A DNA stretch of 64,000 nt, from the NCBI GenBank assembly GCA_037783545.1, contig JBBELK010000457.1:124001-188000 (forward strand), read 5' to 3'. Shown in pieces: positions 22,601 through 29,600 of the stretch; the stretch's first letter is position 1; each line of letters begins with the position of its first letter. The notes beneath the pieces are model-generated. The model had not been told where the DNA came from. It made no database searches and saw nothing but the letters and a program-made list of their open reading frames with translations. The position numbers and the translations under genes were made by a program. The DNA comes from Henricia sp. BOLD:AAB3569 (Eukaryota; Echinodermata; Asteroidea; Spinulosida; Echinasteridae).

Positions 22601-24459
22601 ATTCCAGCGAGTTATCTGCCATGGCTGAAAAAATACAGCAATTTTTATCATGCACAGTTTCTTTTGTTGGAGAGTATATTTCAAATTTGAAAGCCAAATA
22701 TCAAAAAATGCGAAACAAAATAAATGTTTAAAATGTGCGAGGAATGCAATTTACGAAAGCGGAATTGGTCCAAACAAAAGATACTTTGTTTCAGCTACTT
22801 CATCCACACTGCTGTAACTGTAGTAATGGTATTATCAAACAAAATGTAAAAGTGCCAGACTTCTCTGTGTTTGCTGAACTCGACCTTCATTCAAGAAGAT
22901 CAAAAGGGTCCACTAGGAAAAAATATCATAGACGTTGGTCAGTTGATAATCCATGCACTGAGTCTATGGCGCATGACATAAAAAAAAAGTGTTTTCAAAC
23001 AAAAACTTCAACTTTTCTTAGTGCTAATATCATGTTTCCTCACCACATTTAAACTGTTTGGGGAATTATGTCATATGATAATGCCCCAAACAGTATATTT
23101 ATACCATTTACTTCTATTGCGAGTGGAGTTCCGATCTTGGTTCTGAGCTCAGAAAAAGTCTACATACTGGTGTCAGTGCAGCAGGTGGTGCACTTGCAAA
23201 AATTTTAATACATTTTAATACATGTATTTGATACTGTGGCGCTCATGCACGCAGGATTATTTTGAATATTTAAATATATTCGGTTTTCAAGAATATGAAT
23301 TTTCAGATTTCAAGAACTTTCAATAATAGGGTTTCTCCCAAAATTAAAAGGTACCCAAATCACCTTGAGTTTTGCGCAGGCCAGTGCAGCAGCCATTCTC
23401 TCAGCATGGGTTCGTTTTTTCCCCAGCCCTACCACGGTGAACTCTTGCGGCCAAGTCACCCTCAGGACACTCTCTTTAACTAGACTGCTCCCAGGCTGGA
23501 GTGAGTACTCATATGGAGGCTTTCCGGACTTTACTACGAGTGAGAGGACATTGTGTAGACAGCTCTTGGGGTTCTTGAATTCATTAAGGGCTTGCTCCCC
23601 TTCTTCACTCATAATGGTCGCTGCAGATGCAAAATGTACAGGGGAAAACAAATTTAAAAAGGAATGTAAATTATGGTAAGAGTTTAGAGGTTGATGAGAA
23701 TTTTTTTTTTTTAAATGACTCATCAACCATCGGTAAGTGCAGATTTGATGGAAAACCTGGGTAGATTACGCAGACACCAAGGATTTTCTTTGTTATGACC
23801 TATAAACCATTAGTACAGTCCAGTAAAAATTGACTTAAAAATTGCTTTACCCCGACATTTTAGTTAATAACCAAATTTTGGTGGCAAAGTATCGCCATTT
23901 TGACATGAAACCGCATGGTCCGTGGAGGTGAATTCGTCGATTGGAGAAATATGAAGGTGTGTACGCCAGTTTTCCTGTAAAAAAAACTTGGTTGAAGATT
24001 CCGTTTGGGGCTGCGAATGGGATTGGAGAAAAAATCTGTCATCCTGAAAGTATCGACCTAAATAACATCATTTTCAGTAAAAACAGAACGATACTTTCAG
24101 CTATCTGGAAGTAGGCTAGCCGCTGTCGCTCTACCGCGCGCGCAAACGCGCGATACTGCTGGGTGAATTATGGGCGAAAAGCTAATACATTGTACATGTA
24201 AATAAGGTTCAGGGCGAAGTGACCGATTGGCCGGCTGTGCAAGCTTACGCAATTCTTGCTGTCCTTTTTGTTGTTTTCGTTTCCGTTTCCTCTGTCTGTT
24301 CGCAAGCGAAGTGTGGTAACTTGCGGATAAATACGATCCATAGATGTAACTTTGTTTAGTCACATCGCATAATTGACAGTGCGTTTTCGGCACTGTCAAA
24401 CATTTCCTTAAAACTCCTGCCAGCATTTTGTTCGCCGCACGTGCAATGGGCGCAGCCAT
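1505..24459 (-). CDS. DHX30: DHX30-type DExH-box RNA helicase (13 exons, 3' end outside window)
   Basis: Predicted ATP-dependent RNA helicase of the DEAH/RHA family, closest by recall to vertebrate DHX30, which acts in mitochondrial RNA granules and ribosome assembly. Exons in transcript order: 24459-24189, 23620-23364, 21284-21120, 19915-19641, 17954-17804, 17161-16978, 16537-16378, 14274-14076, 4879-4802, 3902-3832, 2817-2688, 1900-1777, 1636-1505. All have GT/AG borders and the reading phase carries through every junction (2197 nt, about 732 codons). Visible domains: a basic N-terminal presequence-like stretch, one dsRBD-like domain near residues 98-176, Walker [10 protein letters not shown] at 340-348, DEVH at 442-445 (DHX30 also has DEVH), motif III SAS at 474-476, motif [11 protein letters not shown] near 615-624, motif [10 protein letters not shown] at 663-670. 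The helicase-associated C-terminal region is missing because the gene leaves the window. Two lectin genes lie inside intron 8 on the other strand. I am confident of the family and fairly confident of the orthology. Confidence 0.9.
1777..1900 (-). CDS. DHX30: DHX30 exon 12 (motif VI)
   Basis: 124 nt. Encodes [19 protein letters not shown] and [14 protein letters not shown], motif VI of the DEAH family. Donor CTGG|GTAGGT. Confidence 0.93.
2688..2817 (-). CDS. DHX30: DHX30 exon 11 (motif V)
   Basis: 130 nt. Encodes [18 protein letters not shown] and [13 protein letters not shown]...KEDRYD. Acceptor ATGCAG, donor GGG|GTAAGT. Confidence 0.93.
2925..3240. repeat. Repeat family P (GGTACCTTTGTG family) copy
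   Basis: Contains AAAATGGTACCTTTGTG, AACTGAAGGTAC and CATGTAATCTG, all shared with copies at 19968-20250, 20340-20630 and 59160-59490. Intronic. Confidence 0.65.
3832..3902 (-). CDS. DHX30: DHX30 exon 10
   Basis: 71 nt exon, acceptor CTCTTTCAG, donor GAAAG|GTTTGA. Encodes [20 protein letters not shown], aligning with LPVHSNIP...AIF of vertebrate DHX30. Phases match exons 9 and 11. Confidence 0.88.
4160..4635. repeat. MITE with GTCCGCATTGGACTT termini
   Basis: GTCCGCATTGGACTT at 4168-4182 is inverted at 4613-4627. A smaller hairpin (CCGTCCATGAAGTACGTACG, 4497-4553) sits inside and resembles the ends of the 9729-9902 element. Confidence 0.7.
4802..4879 (-). CDS. DHX30: DHX30 exon 9
   Basis: 78 nt exon found by reading the minus strand for the segment missing between exons 8 and 10. 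It encodes [20 protein letters not shown], the DHX30 RecA2 entry (motif IV region). Acceptor CAACAG, donor AAT|GTAAGA, in phase at both ends. Confidence 0.9.
4958..5100 (+). repeat. SINE family S2, partial
   Basis: Contains a B-box-like GGTGGGTTAGAGTCCCA and CCGAGCACGCTAC, then the CACTGAATACACAGTGCTAT body. A fuller copy lies at 49622-49800 and an inverted one near 38400-38510. Confidence 0.65.
5676..5790. repeat. (AAT)n microsatellite and LINE/SINE tail remnant
   Basis: About nine ATA/AAT units, followed by a short stretch (AATGCGCCGGTATCCATC, then GATGCTCATGGCGC) of the kind often found as a retroelement tail. Confidence 0.4.
5869..5882. promoter_or_regulatory. Perfect RFX X-box-like palindrome
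   Basis: GTTACCATGGTAAC is a perfect 14-bp palindrome matching the consensus X-box bound by RFX factors. It lies 595 bp upstream of the first lectin start codon and inside DHX30 intron 8. The functional role is inferred only. Confidence 0.4.
6285..6350 (+). pseudogene. Relic of a third lectin 5' end
   Basis: CTTTGCACCA, followed by AAGAAGCTGT and ACTCATCATAGTTTCCTGCAG, parallels the start region of the downstream lectin (CTTTGCACCATGAAGCTTTT ... CTCATCATAGTTTCCTACA). The start codon is lost and the similarity stops near the end of the signal-peptide region, so this is probably a broken earlier duplicate. Confidence 0.5.
6477..6995 (+). CDS. Secreted C-type lectin, single exon (copy 1)
   Basis: 172-residue secreted lectin. 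The start (CACCATGAAG, 6477) was chosen over the upstream in-frame ATG at 6360 because it directly precedes a signal peptide (residues 1-19, [19 protein letters not shown]). One C-type lectin domain fills residues 20-150: C20, C31, W41, C48, the WVGC core (W81 to C84), C103, EPN at 112-114, C122, MND at 133-135 and C138, C146. EPN suggests mannose-type Ca2+-dependent sugar binding. The WND motif is MND, but the ligand pair Asn-Asp is kept. The tail ends [20 protein letters not shown]. It lies inside DHX30 intron 8 on the opposite strand and is a tandem duplicate of the gene at 8223. The ligand is unknown; immune or digestive roles are common for such lectins. Confidence 0.88.
   Translation: MKLLHIPLLIIVSYNYAQSCQIGQEKYGSSCYQLLDLTMTWEEANTTCSDMGGGMVVPDSRQEYEYIWEMFTRRVQNGDVWVGCTDKEEESKWMQAGGEGKVCSYFNWAEREPNNSYGDEDCISLRRTASGLMNDIWCDDKKYVICEFAASSRSTPAMFCLEADANGRFTIK
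7148..7493. repeat. TTAA-flanked MITE family D, copy in lectin 1 3' region
   Basis: Starts TTAAAGGAGCGTGACCAG (7148) and ends CTGGACACACTCCTTTAA (7493), with TTAA on both sides. Internal CCTAACAATC and AATACGGG-like stretches are shared with copies at 8875, 16705, 28029 and 57348. Confidence 0.85.
8223..8738 (+). CDS. Secreted C-type lectin, single exon (copy 2, diverged site)
   Basis: 171-residue tandem paralogue of the lectin at 6477. The start at 8223 precedes a signal peptide ending near GQS. The overall fold residues are kept (WVGC, YFKW, VICEF), but the equivalent of C31 is Arg32, EPN is EPS (113-115), and the second-site segment reads MNDAPC in place of MNDIWC. The loss of one canonical cysteine and the Asn ligand suggests altered or lost Ca2+-sugar binding, with the frame still open. 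The C-terminal tail [20 protein letters not shown] is almost unchanged from copy 1. The duplication includes about 500 bp of 3' sequence. Confidence 0.88.
   Translation: MKLAWMKIALIITCYSCGQSCQIGQEKYGNSRYQLLKKKMTWDEANTACSDMGGGLVVLDSRQEHEYIWEMFTRSVQDGDVWVGCTDRAEADKWMQTGEEGKACSYFKWAPGEPSTSNENCLSLRREVSGLMNDAPCSVKNHVICEFAANSRSTPAMFCLKADANGRFTIK
8875..9222. repeat. TTAA-flanked MITE family D, copy in lectin 2 3' region
   Basis: TTAAAGGAGCGTGACC at 8875 and GGACACGCTCCTTTAA ending 9222. It sits at the same place relative to the stop codon as the copy at 7148, so it was duplicated along with the lectin. Confidence 0.85.
9321..9577. repeat. MITE with TGGGTCATTCTATAAA termini
   Basis: TGGGTCATTCTATAAATTTG at 9321 is inverted at the right end (ATTTATAGAATGACCCA, 9577). 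The 28-bp terminal repeat is nearly perfect. Confidence 0.8.
9729..9902. repeat. MITE with TCCATAAAGTACGTAC termini
   Basis: GTCCATAAAGTACGTACGCA at the left end is matched by TGCGTACATACTTTATGGA at the right end. The interior is pyrimidine-rich. Confidence 0.7.
9915..10010. repeat. Partial copy of the GGCACAGGCTCGTC palindrome
   Basis: GGCACAGGCTCGTCAGCAAT and the following GCGCGCGCCAAATTTGTGCC match the left arm of the intact palindrome at 44660-44798. The right arm is absent. Confidence 0.65.
10325..10691. repeat. TTAA-flanked MITE (family D-like ends, different interior)
   Basis: TTAAAGGAGTGTGACCAG at 10325 and CTGGTCACGCTCCTTTAA ending 10691. The ends match family D but the interior differs, so it is probably a sister family. 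Just upstream, 10271-10319, is a short GTGACTTG(T)(A/C/G)GCCT tandem repeat. Confidence 0.75.
10700..11510. other. DHX30 intron 8, no recognised feature
   Basis: No supportable gene or repeat boundary was seen. The open frames here lack coding-like composition or similarity. Confidence 0.4.
11520..11645. repeat. Palindromic MITE
   Basis: ATGTCGGCATAGTCGC near 11527 is inverted as GCGACTATGCCGACAT near 11618-11633, with further pairing (GTAAATGTCGG / CCGACATTTAC). Confidence 0.75.
11646..12386. other. DHX30 intron 8, no recognised feature
   Basis: Nothing supportable. Short open frames on both strands lack domains or splice-site support. Confidence 0.35.
12387..12665. repeat. MITE with about 110-bp inverted arms
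   Basis: CTCTGCAAAAAAGGCTGTTA near 12392 is inverted at TAACAGCCTTTTTTGCAGAG (12640-12659). Pairing continues inward through AAGTCGCGCAGGCT and ATTAAAATACAAAAAC. A partial copy lies near 41455-41560. Confidence 0.85.
14076..14274 (-). CDS. DHX30: DHX30 exon 8
   Basis: 199 nt, acceptor GTCAG|TTGCCC. Encodes [20 protein letters not shown], matching the DHX30 segment that joins RecA1 and RecA2, then [16 protein letters not shown]. Donor TTCG|GTAAGT. Confidence 0.92.
14381..14696. repeat. TTAA-flanked MITE with ACACTATCGCGGAAAAATCA arms
   Basis: ACACTATCGCGGAAAAATCA (14401) is inverted as TGATTTTTCCGCGATAGTGT (14664-14683). TTAA lies outside both ends (14381-14384 and 14693-14696). Confidence 0.75.
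14703..14844. repeat. Hairpin repeat family H (CCTATTTCATAAA)
   Basis: GTCCTATTTCATAAAG and TATGAAATAGGACCC form the ends, with complementary interior segments around a T/A-rich loop. A second copy lies at 26692-26812 in RPE intron 1. Confidence 0.75.
15301..15446. repeat. Palindromic MITE
   Basis: GACCGTATCGAATAGCCGCC at 15302 is inverted as GGCGGCTATTCGATACGG (15425-15442), about a 33-bp arm. Confidence 0.8.
15846..16373. repeat. MITE with GGCCCGCTTCAAACGTC termini abutting a splice donor
   Basis: GGCCCGCTTCAAACGTCGCG at 15846 is inverted at 16373 (GACGTTTGAAGCGGGCC). The flanking TTA at 15843-15845 and 16374-16376 is a likely 3-bp target duplication of the PIF/Harbinger type. The right end touches the exon 7 donor of DHX30. 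Confidence 0.85.
16378..16537 (-). CDS. DHX30: DHX30 exon 7 (DEVH box and motif III)
   Basis: 160 nt. Encodes [19 protein letters not shown] (motif II) and KLVLMSAS (motif III, with Ser where SAT is usual). The donor AACAA|GTAAGG has its +5 G supplied by a MITE end (15846-16373). Confidence 0.92.
16601..16662 (+). repeat. 12-bp tandem repeat, about 5 copies
   Basis: Unit ACTCAAGTTAAT repeated with one substitution (ACTCAAGTAAAT), in DHX30 intron 6. Confidence 0.85.
16705..16945. repeat. Truncated family D MITE next to DHX30 exon 6
   Basis: Starts TTAAAAGAGCGTGTCCAGA and shares CATTCTGAAATTTTGCG and ATGTTTTGTAAACTAA with other family D copies. The right terminus is missing. It ends about 30 nt from the exon 6 donor. 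Confidence 0.75.
16978..17161 (-). CDS. DHX30: DHX30 exon 6
   Basis: 184 nt. Starts [20 protein letters not shown] and contains [11 protein letters not shown] and [17 protein letters not shown], matching the motif Ia to Ib stretch of DHX30. Acceptor TACAG|CCA, donor ATAG|GTGAGG. Confidence 0.92.
17264..17706. repeat. MITE family E (TGCATAGTTCCGA ends), copy 1
   Basis: TGCATAGTTCCGACCTGTCA at the left and CAGAACTATGCA at the right. On the minus strand, 17630-17558, it carries a short open exon-like segment ([15 protein letters not shown]...) ending in a GTATTC donor. Copies at 40888 and 56248. Lies between DHX30 exons 5 and 6. Confidence 0.8.
17804..17954 (-). CDS. DHX30: DHX30 exon 5 (Walker A)
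   Basis: 151 nt. Contains [22 protein letters not shown] (motif I) and CNIVVTQ, continuing to [13 protein letters not shown] (motif Ia) in the next exon. Donor CAG|GTAAGC. Confidence 0.92.
18147..18379. repeat. MITE family F (GTATTCCTGAACGCGTGAGG), copy 1
   Basis: GTATTCCTGAACGCGTGAGG at the left and CTTTCAGGAATAC at the right. The second copy at 55975-56233 shares the GCGTACGCGGAGCGCG-like core. Confidence 0.8.
18530..18700. repeat. Diverged family P copy
   Basis: Shares CACCTTCAGTT and GTGGTGTTTGTT with the better copies near 20 kb. Intronic. Confidence 0.45.
19641..19915 (-). CDS. DHX30: DHX30 exon 4 (acidic linker)
   Basis: 275 nt, acceptor ATACAG|GAACAA, donor GATATGAG|GTAGGT. It encodes an acidic linker ([17 protein letters not shown]) and then the segment leading into the RecA1 domain ([15 protein letters not shown]). 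Confidence 0.8.
19968..20630. repeat. Inverted pair of family P copies (arms about 280 bp)
   Basis: CAGATTACATGATTGGAAAA at 19969 is inverted near 20603-20622 (TTTCCAATCATGTAATCTG), and the arms meet around AACACCACAT near 20250-20350. Lies in DHX30 intron 3 and would fold into a long duplex in pre-mRNA. Confidence 0.8.
20690..20990 (-). repeat. tRNA-derived SINE, minus orientation
   Basis: The minus strand at 20955-20885 reads like a tRNA head (TGGTGGTCTAGTGGATAGCG, then GATTCGAAGCC), followed by a body with CACCCAGGTGT and GGTACCAGCAGGG. Confidence 0.7.
21120..21284 (-). CDS. DHX30: DHX30 exon 3
   Basis: 165 nt, in phase at both ends ([15 protein letters not shown] and QEVK|EQRAS). [11 protein letters not shown] follows the dsRBD as SLGLVDRNNEP does in vertebrate DHX30. 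Donor AAG|GTCAGT. Confidence 0.8.
21474..21737. repeat. MITE with GCTGCGTTCCACATACGTGA ends
   Basis: GCGTTCCACATACGTGAACG on the left is matched by CGTACGTGTATGTGGAATGC on the right; arms about 35 bp. Confidence 0.75.
22143..22678. repeat. TA-flanked MITE family G, copy 1 (536 bp)
   Basis: TATACTCTCCAACAAAAGAA at the left is inverted at the right (TTCTTTTGTTGGAGAGTATA), with inverted arms of about 45 bp and TA flanks as for Tc1/mariner-type elements. The second copy at 33963-34501 is nearly identical. Confidence 0.88.
23364..23620 (-). CDS. DHX30: DHX30 exon 2 (dsRBD-like domain)
   Basis: Acceptor TGCAG before 23620 and donor CAAG|GTGATT at 23364. It encodes a dsRBD-like fold that ends in the helix [15 protein letters not shown], the usual dsRBD C-terminal signature. 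An internal ATG ([10 protein letters not shown], third codon of the exon) could start a shorter, non-mitochondrial form. Confidence 0.85.
24043..24107. repeat. Small hairpin (CTGAAAGTATCG)
   Basis: CCTGAAAGTATCGACCT is matched by CGATACTTTCAGCT. The same hairpin family recurs at 26832-26898. Confidence 0.6.
24189..24459 (-). CDS. DHX30: DHX30 exon 1 (start, putative mitochondrial presequence)
   Basis: The start codon at 24459-24457 lies in the context CCAAGATGGC, a good Kozak match. The first 30 residues ([20 protein letters not shown]...) are rich in Ala, Arg and Lys with no acids, as in mitochondrial presequences, and a Lys/Arg/Gln-rich stretch follows. The donor is AAT|GTATTAG at 24188. 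It was chosen over nearby GTACAA because only it leaves the one-base overhang that keeps exon 2 open. Confidence 0.75.
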
Positions 24460-24474
24460 CTTGGAATTACGTCA
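24453..24474 (-). promoter_or_regulatory. CRE-like and YY1-like motifs at the DHX30 start
   Basis: On the minus strand TGACGTAA (24474-24467, CRE/ATF-like) lies 8 bases before the start codon, and AAGATGGCTG (YY1-like) overlaps it. YY1 motifs over start codons are common in housekeeping and mitochondrial genes. Function inferred from motif only. Confidence 0.4.
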
Positions 24475-25960
24475 CTCAACCTTTGGGGCGTTGTCCTTAA
24501 TTTCTCAGTTGAAAAACTAGAAAAAACAAGAAAAGAAACCTTCAATTTTACTTTTTTTCAATGCCATTTGCGACAAATTTTGACAAGGTAGTTCCAAGAA
24601 AATATAATTTTATTTAAAATTATAGGGTTTTGAATTACAAAAGGTACCAAATATTAATTTAGCAGAGCTCCCCTTAATATTTAGATAATGCTTTCAATGG
24701 AGGGCGCTCTTTGTACACACCATACACCAAAATGCCAAACGTGACTGACAGCAGGATCTAGGTAGGAGCTGGTGCTTTGTCATGTCATTGTTGATTGGTT
24801 TATGGTTTAAAAATTACGGGTTATATTGTTTACTGATTGCCCAGGTTTAGAAAAGCAAGTATAGCAAATCACTTTTGTAACTGTTCACTATAAACTAGTC
24901 TGAGCAAGTTAAGGGGAAATAAATTAAGCCTATTCCATTTTTTTCCTAAAAATTCCAGTCCATGATTTCATTTCCTGTTTAACTTTAGGCAAACATGGCA
25001 AATGTTAGCCAAAACTGCCAAAGAATGGCAATACAGTGCACATTAAGCAAATAATGCAGACGTCTTCACATGTACACACGCATGAGTAGGAGAGTTTGTG
25101 CTGTGAAAATTAAGTTTACATGAGCTATTTAAAAAATATGTGCCTGCAAGTCTTCCATCTTGGTGGATGAATTGGCACTTGCATGAGAAGGATTACAAAA
25201 AATATGTTACGGAGCCCAATGACCAGGGGTAATAATGACAAAGCAAATTGAGTCTGTGTATGGTATGTGTTATATATTAAGAGGCGCTTGTCTACATTTA
25301 GATTTCTGTTTGTCAAACCAATGTCTGTTATACTGTCTATTACTAGTATCAGTATCAGACAAAAATCTTACGGTGTGGACTGCGCATTAAACTACATTGT
25401 AGATAAATTTACAAGCTGCAATAGTGAGGGCGCACTCAATATACAGATCTGTGCATGCAAATTGTGAACAGTTTTTAAACCTACTATTTCTTTGGGAGAC
25501 CAAAACATTATCAAGAAATGTTTCATGTCGAACAATTCATCAATAAAGGGATATTTCATATATGAAATCAACCAATTAACTTAATTACATCAGTGTGAGT
25601 AAATGCCAAGTGTTGTTTTAGAAGCCCTCAAAAGTTGAAGATTTTTGATATCAAAACGAGTCAAATTTTACTGAAGAAAATCCACAATAACTTTAGTTCC
25701 AAGAACCCTCTGGCAATGAGAGACTCCTCATTTTAAAGGATGTTGAAAGCCTCTTAACACGAAATAAAAATTTAGTTGATTTGAACACTTGAAAATTTTG
25801 GTGAATCTGCCTAATTAAACACCATCAGACACTGTTCAGATATGAACAATTTGTTAGTTCGAGTAAAGTCAAACTCGGACCAAGTCGGACCCAGACCGAG
25901 TCGGAGGCGGAGCCTAGCATAACCGAGTTTGACTCAAGCATAACCTACTCAAACCTAAGC
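24475..25960. other. DHX30/RPE divergent intergenic region
   Basis: No gene was seen. Around 25860-25950 is a short patch of the TCGGACTCG-type degenerate repeat (AACTCGGACCAAGTCGGAC). The promoters of both genes are expected here. Confidence 0.4.
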
Positions 25961-25969
25961 ACAATGAAT

Positions 25970-26505
25970 GAGCCTTGTTTTGTTTCATGTTTTTTGACAT
26001 TTTGTGTTTAAATTGTTTTTTGTGCATAGAGCGGTGTCACGGCTGTCACGGGTCACTAGACGTCTCCCGGGTTTGTCCTCCGGGTCATGGGAGCGGTGGA
26101 TCACGTGTTCATGTGCTGACAGTCATGTGCATTTCTCCGCGTGGTTCTGTTGCTCTCTTCCCGTCTGGGGACGGGCACGGGAGGGTCGTACGAGACCTTT
26201 TGATAGTCGTGACCTTTTGATAGTCGTAACCTTTTGATAGTCGTGACTTTTTGATAGTCGTGACCTTTTGATAGTCGTGACCTTTTGATAGTCGTGACCT
26301 TTTGATAGTCGTGACCTTTTGATAGTCGTGACCTTTTGATAGTCGTGACCTTGGGATAGCGCTCTATGCTCTCGATTTGTTTTTTAATGTATTTAATGTC
26401 TTTTAACATTTGTATGTAAATCATGCAATTCGGCCAGATGGCTGCGAGATTGATTTTATCCTAATAAACCATTTCAATTCAATTCAATTCAATATTCATT
26501 TGTCT
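25970..26505 (+). mobile_element. 3' end of a non-LTR retrotransposon
   Basis: Ends with ATTGATTTTATCC, then AATAAACCATTTCAATTC and an AATTC-repeat tail at 26475-26495, typical of CR1/L2-like 3' ends. Contains the 17-bp minisatellite at 26191-26350. No reverse transcriptase is present. Confidence 0.5.
26191..26350 (+). repeat. 17-bp minisatellite, about 9 copies
   Basis: Unit CGTGACCTTTTGATAGT with a few substitutions, 185 bp upstream of the RPE start codon. Confidence 0.9.
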
Positions 26506-26534
26506 GATTTCCTAACCAGGTCATCTTACCCAAA

Positions 26535-26662
26535 ATGCCTGTACACTACGAATGCAAGATTGGGCCATCCATTCTAAACTCGGACCTCTCCATACTCGCT
26601 GATGAGTGTCAACGTGTGTTGGACAGTGGGGCTGATTACCTGCACTTGGACGTCATGGATGG
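26535..26662 (+). CDS. RPE: RPE exon 1 (start)
   Basis: ATG at 26535; encodes [19 protein letters not shown] and LHLDVMDG. Donor GATGG|GTGAGT. Confidence 0.94.
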
Positions 26663-29600
26663 GTGAGTAAATGGAGCATGACCAGGGTCTTTTTTTCATA
26701 AAATTTAAAAACATTCCTAAGTGGATTTAGGAACAATAAAATCTAATTTTTCCTATCTTTAAAAACATGAGTTAAGAATGTTTCTAAGTCGGCTTTATGA
26801 AATAGGACCCAGATCACATTTTTGTACTTCCAGATAGCTGAAAGTATCGGCCTGTTTTTTAAAATGAAAATGATGTTATTAAAGCCGATACTTTCAGTAG
26901 AACTAAACTCCTCAAAAAAAGTTCGGAAAGTCAGGTTTGACTAAAGATTTCTCTCTTGTTACTAAATAATTTCCCTTGAGTTTGGTATTATGGGAAAGCC
27001 CTGTTATTCCTCTTTACAGTGATGTGTCATTTGTTATGATTAATCAATTGGGGGATGTGCAGTATAGCGGAATACAGGGGTGGGTGGAAAGGGAAATGTC
27101 ACAAAATTCACTGCTATTGTCATGCAGTGCTTCCCCTTTTGCTTGGAGGATGGGAATGTGTCAATGCACTTTTTGACAATAGCAATGCATTTTGTGACAT
27201 TTCACTTTACACCCGCCCCCATATTCCGCTATACTGCACATCCCCCGATTGCTTAATCATAACAAATGACACATCATCGTAAAGAGGAAGAACAGGGCTT
27301 TCCAATGATATAAAATTCAAGGAAAATTATTTTGCAACAAGAGAGAAATCGTCAGTCAAAATTGACTTTCCAAACTTTTTTGAGGAGTTTAATTATTTTT
27401 TTCCTTACAAAAACGTGGCTCCAAACGGAATCTTTAACCAAGTCTTTTTACAGGAAATTGCAATTTTTTGGGTAAAATCAAAATCTACACGTTCTACATA
27501 CTGCCAAGGCCATAATACTCTCAAAACTGGTGTACACACGTTCTTGAAAACCGAATCTTCCAAGAGAAATCAGAGACCTCGTGTCACTCTAAAATTATCT
27601 CCGTTGAAAATATATAAAAGATTGTGCATGCGCCAGCCTAAACGCAACACGAAGAATAGATTGGCCCCCTGTCCATGCGCGCTACGCTGCTCTCGACAGT
27701 TAAATGGACTAGGTTAAGGAATTGTATTATTGAGCCCAGTGACCAAGGATAATAATGTAAAGCACATTGAGGCTGTGTGTGAAATGTGCTATCATTATTT
27801 ATACTGTTGTACATTCTGTTTTATTTTTCCACAGGCATTTTGTGCCCAATATTACATTCGGCCATCCAGTAGTGCAGTGTTTACGACAGAAAGTAAAAAC
27901 GGCCTTCTTTGGTAAGTTGCAAAATGTTACTTAATACAAATTATTACAAAAATGACTTTATAAGATTTCATGTTATTGGTGTAAATGGTGTGAATTAAAA
28001 TAGAGCATGTAATATACAGTTGAAAATGTTTAAAGGAGCTTGTTCAGATTTTTCCAAGAAAATGGATTTCGTTCTAAAGCCTAGCATACATCGACATTGC
28101 AACTGGATGCAACTAGTGGCAACTGGTGTTTCTGGCAACTGGAAGCAACTCACGGTATCTAAGTTGCTTAAAGAGGTCGATGTATGCGCACTTGCAACTA
28201 CATGTACTGCATGGCAACTGGAAAAATCCCAGTTGCTATGCCGCGAGTTGCTCATGTTATACTTTCTTGCAACTAGTTGTACCCAGTTGCACGTGTGACT
28301 CTAAACACGTGCGCGCACATCGACAGCAACTGTAAACAACAGTTGCTTCCATTTGCAAGGTCAATGTATTCTAGGCTTTATCGAGTTGCCGTGTAAAGGC
28401 AACTTTACCGAGTTGCCGTGTAAAGGCATTGCTTTATGGAGTCGGATAATTTAGTTTACAAAACATCAGTGGTATTTTTTTAATGATATCCTTGAAAATA
28501 TACGGATTGAGAGCACGAAATTTTAGAATGGTAATCAGAAAAATATGACACATGATATTGTATCAAAATCCCATCACCCACGAGGGTAGGTGAGGTCATG
28601 CTCCTTTAAGAGGTTTTTTTGGACTTGTATTATCCGGAATAAAAATAATGAAGAACAAATTGGAACTTAAAATATTCCTTGTTAGGAGTGCAATGTTGTG
28701 TTACAGTGCTCTTATTATCAAGGTGAGAATTCTAATTTCTTGTCATTAAATATTAAAAGCTTTGTTTTATTCCTACACTTTTGTTCATACATTTCTTTTA
28801 CTTTTTACAGATATGCACATGATGGTTGCAGATCCAGAAAAGGTGACTGTTGTTATATGGTTAAAAAAGAAAACACAAATTACACACTAGTTTGACTGAA
28901 AGATCGAAGAGGCTGAGAGATATAACATATTTTATTGGTTGGTAACTTACTGCACCAGTCTCCATAGGAGCCACTGAGGCAGTGTGCGCCACTCTGCCTG
29001 AAGTACCTCTCTGAGCACTTGCACTTCTAGGGCTGTTTTTGAGATGCATGACTCCAGACGTTAGCCTATCCCACACACGTTTAATCAGGTTGAAAATTCA
29101 ACAAAATGAGTCTTCTGAGATGTGGAGTCAACAAAGTAGAGCTGTGGCGAAGCGGTTTAGTGGATCGTATTCAAAACCTAGGTTAGTTCCAAAGGTTGTG
29201 GGTTCGAATCCCGGTCTGGTCCATCCATGGTACCGGTACGTGTGCCCTTGAGCAAGGTACTTTGCCACACATTGCTTCTCTCCACCCAGGAGCAAAATGG
29301 GTACCTGAGAGGGTAGTGATGCGTTTGATTAGCCATTGAGTGCCTAATAGTCAGCCGGGGCTGCATACTCCACAGGGAGCTGAGATGGTATGGAGTGATT
29401 TAATGGAGCCCTATGATCAGGGGTGATGATAGTGTAGGCGCCTTGATCTGGGTTTCCCCGGATAAGTGCGCGGTATAAATACATATTATTAAATGACATG
29501 ATTTTTACTGCTCCCCCACATCCCCCCCTTCCCCTTCCCCTTCCCCCCCCCCTCCCCCCTTCCCCCCTCCCCCTCCCCCCTCCCCCTCCCCCCTCCCCCC

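Noticed and set aside
22735-23052. 105-codon plus-strand frame in DHX30 intron 2
   Set aside because: Starts at an ATG but shows no recognised domain, no splice partners and lies between repeats. It could be a mobile-element remnant; not supportable as a gene.
26191-26350. CRISPR-like array
   Set aside because: Units are contiguous 17-bp tandem repeats with no spacers, in a eukaryotic context.
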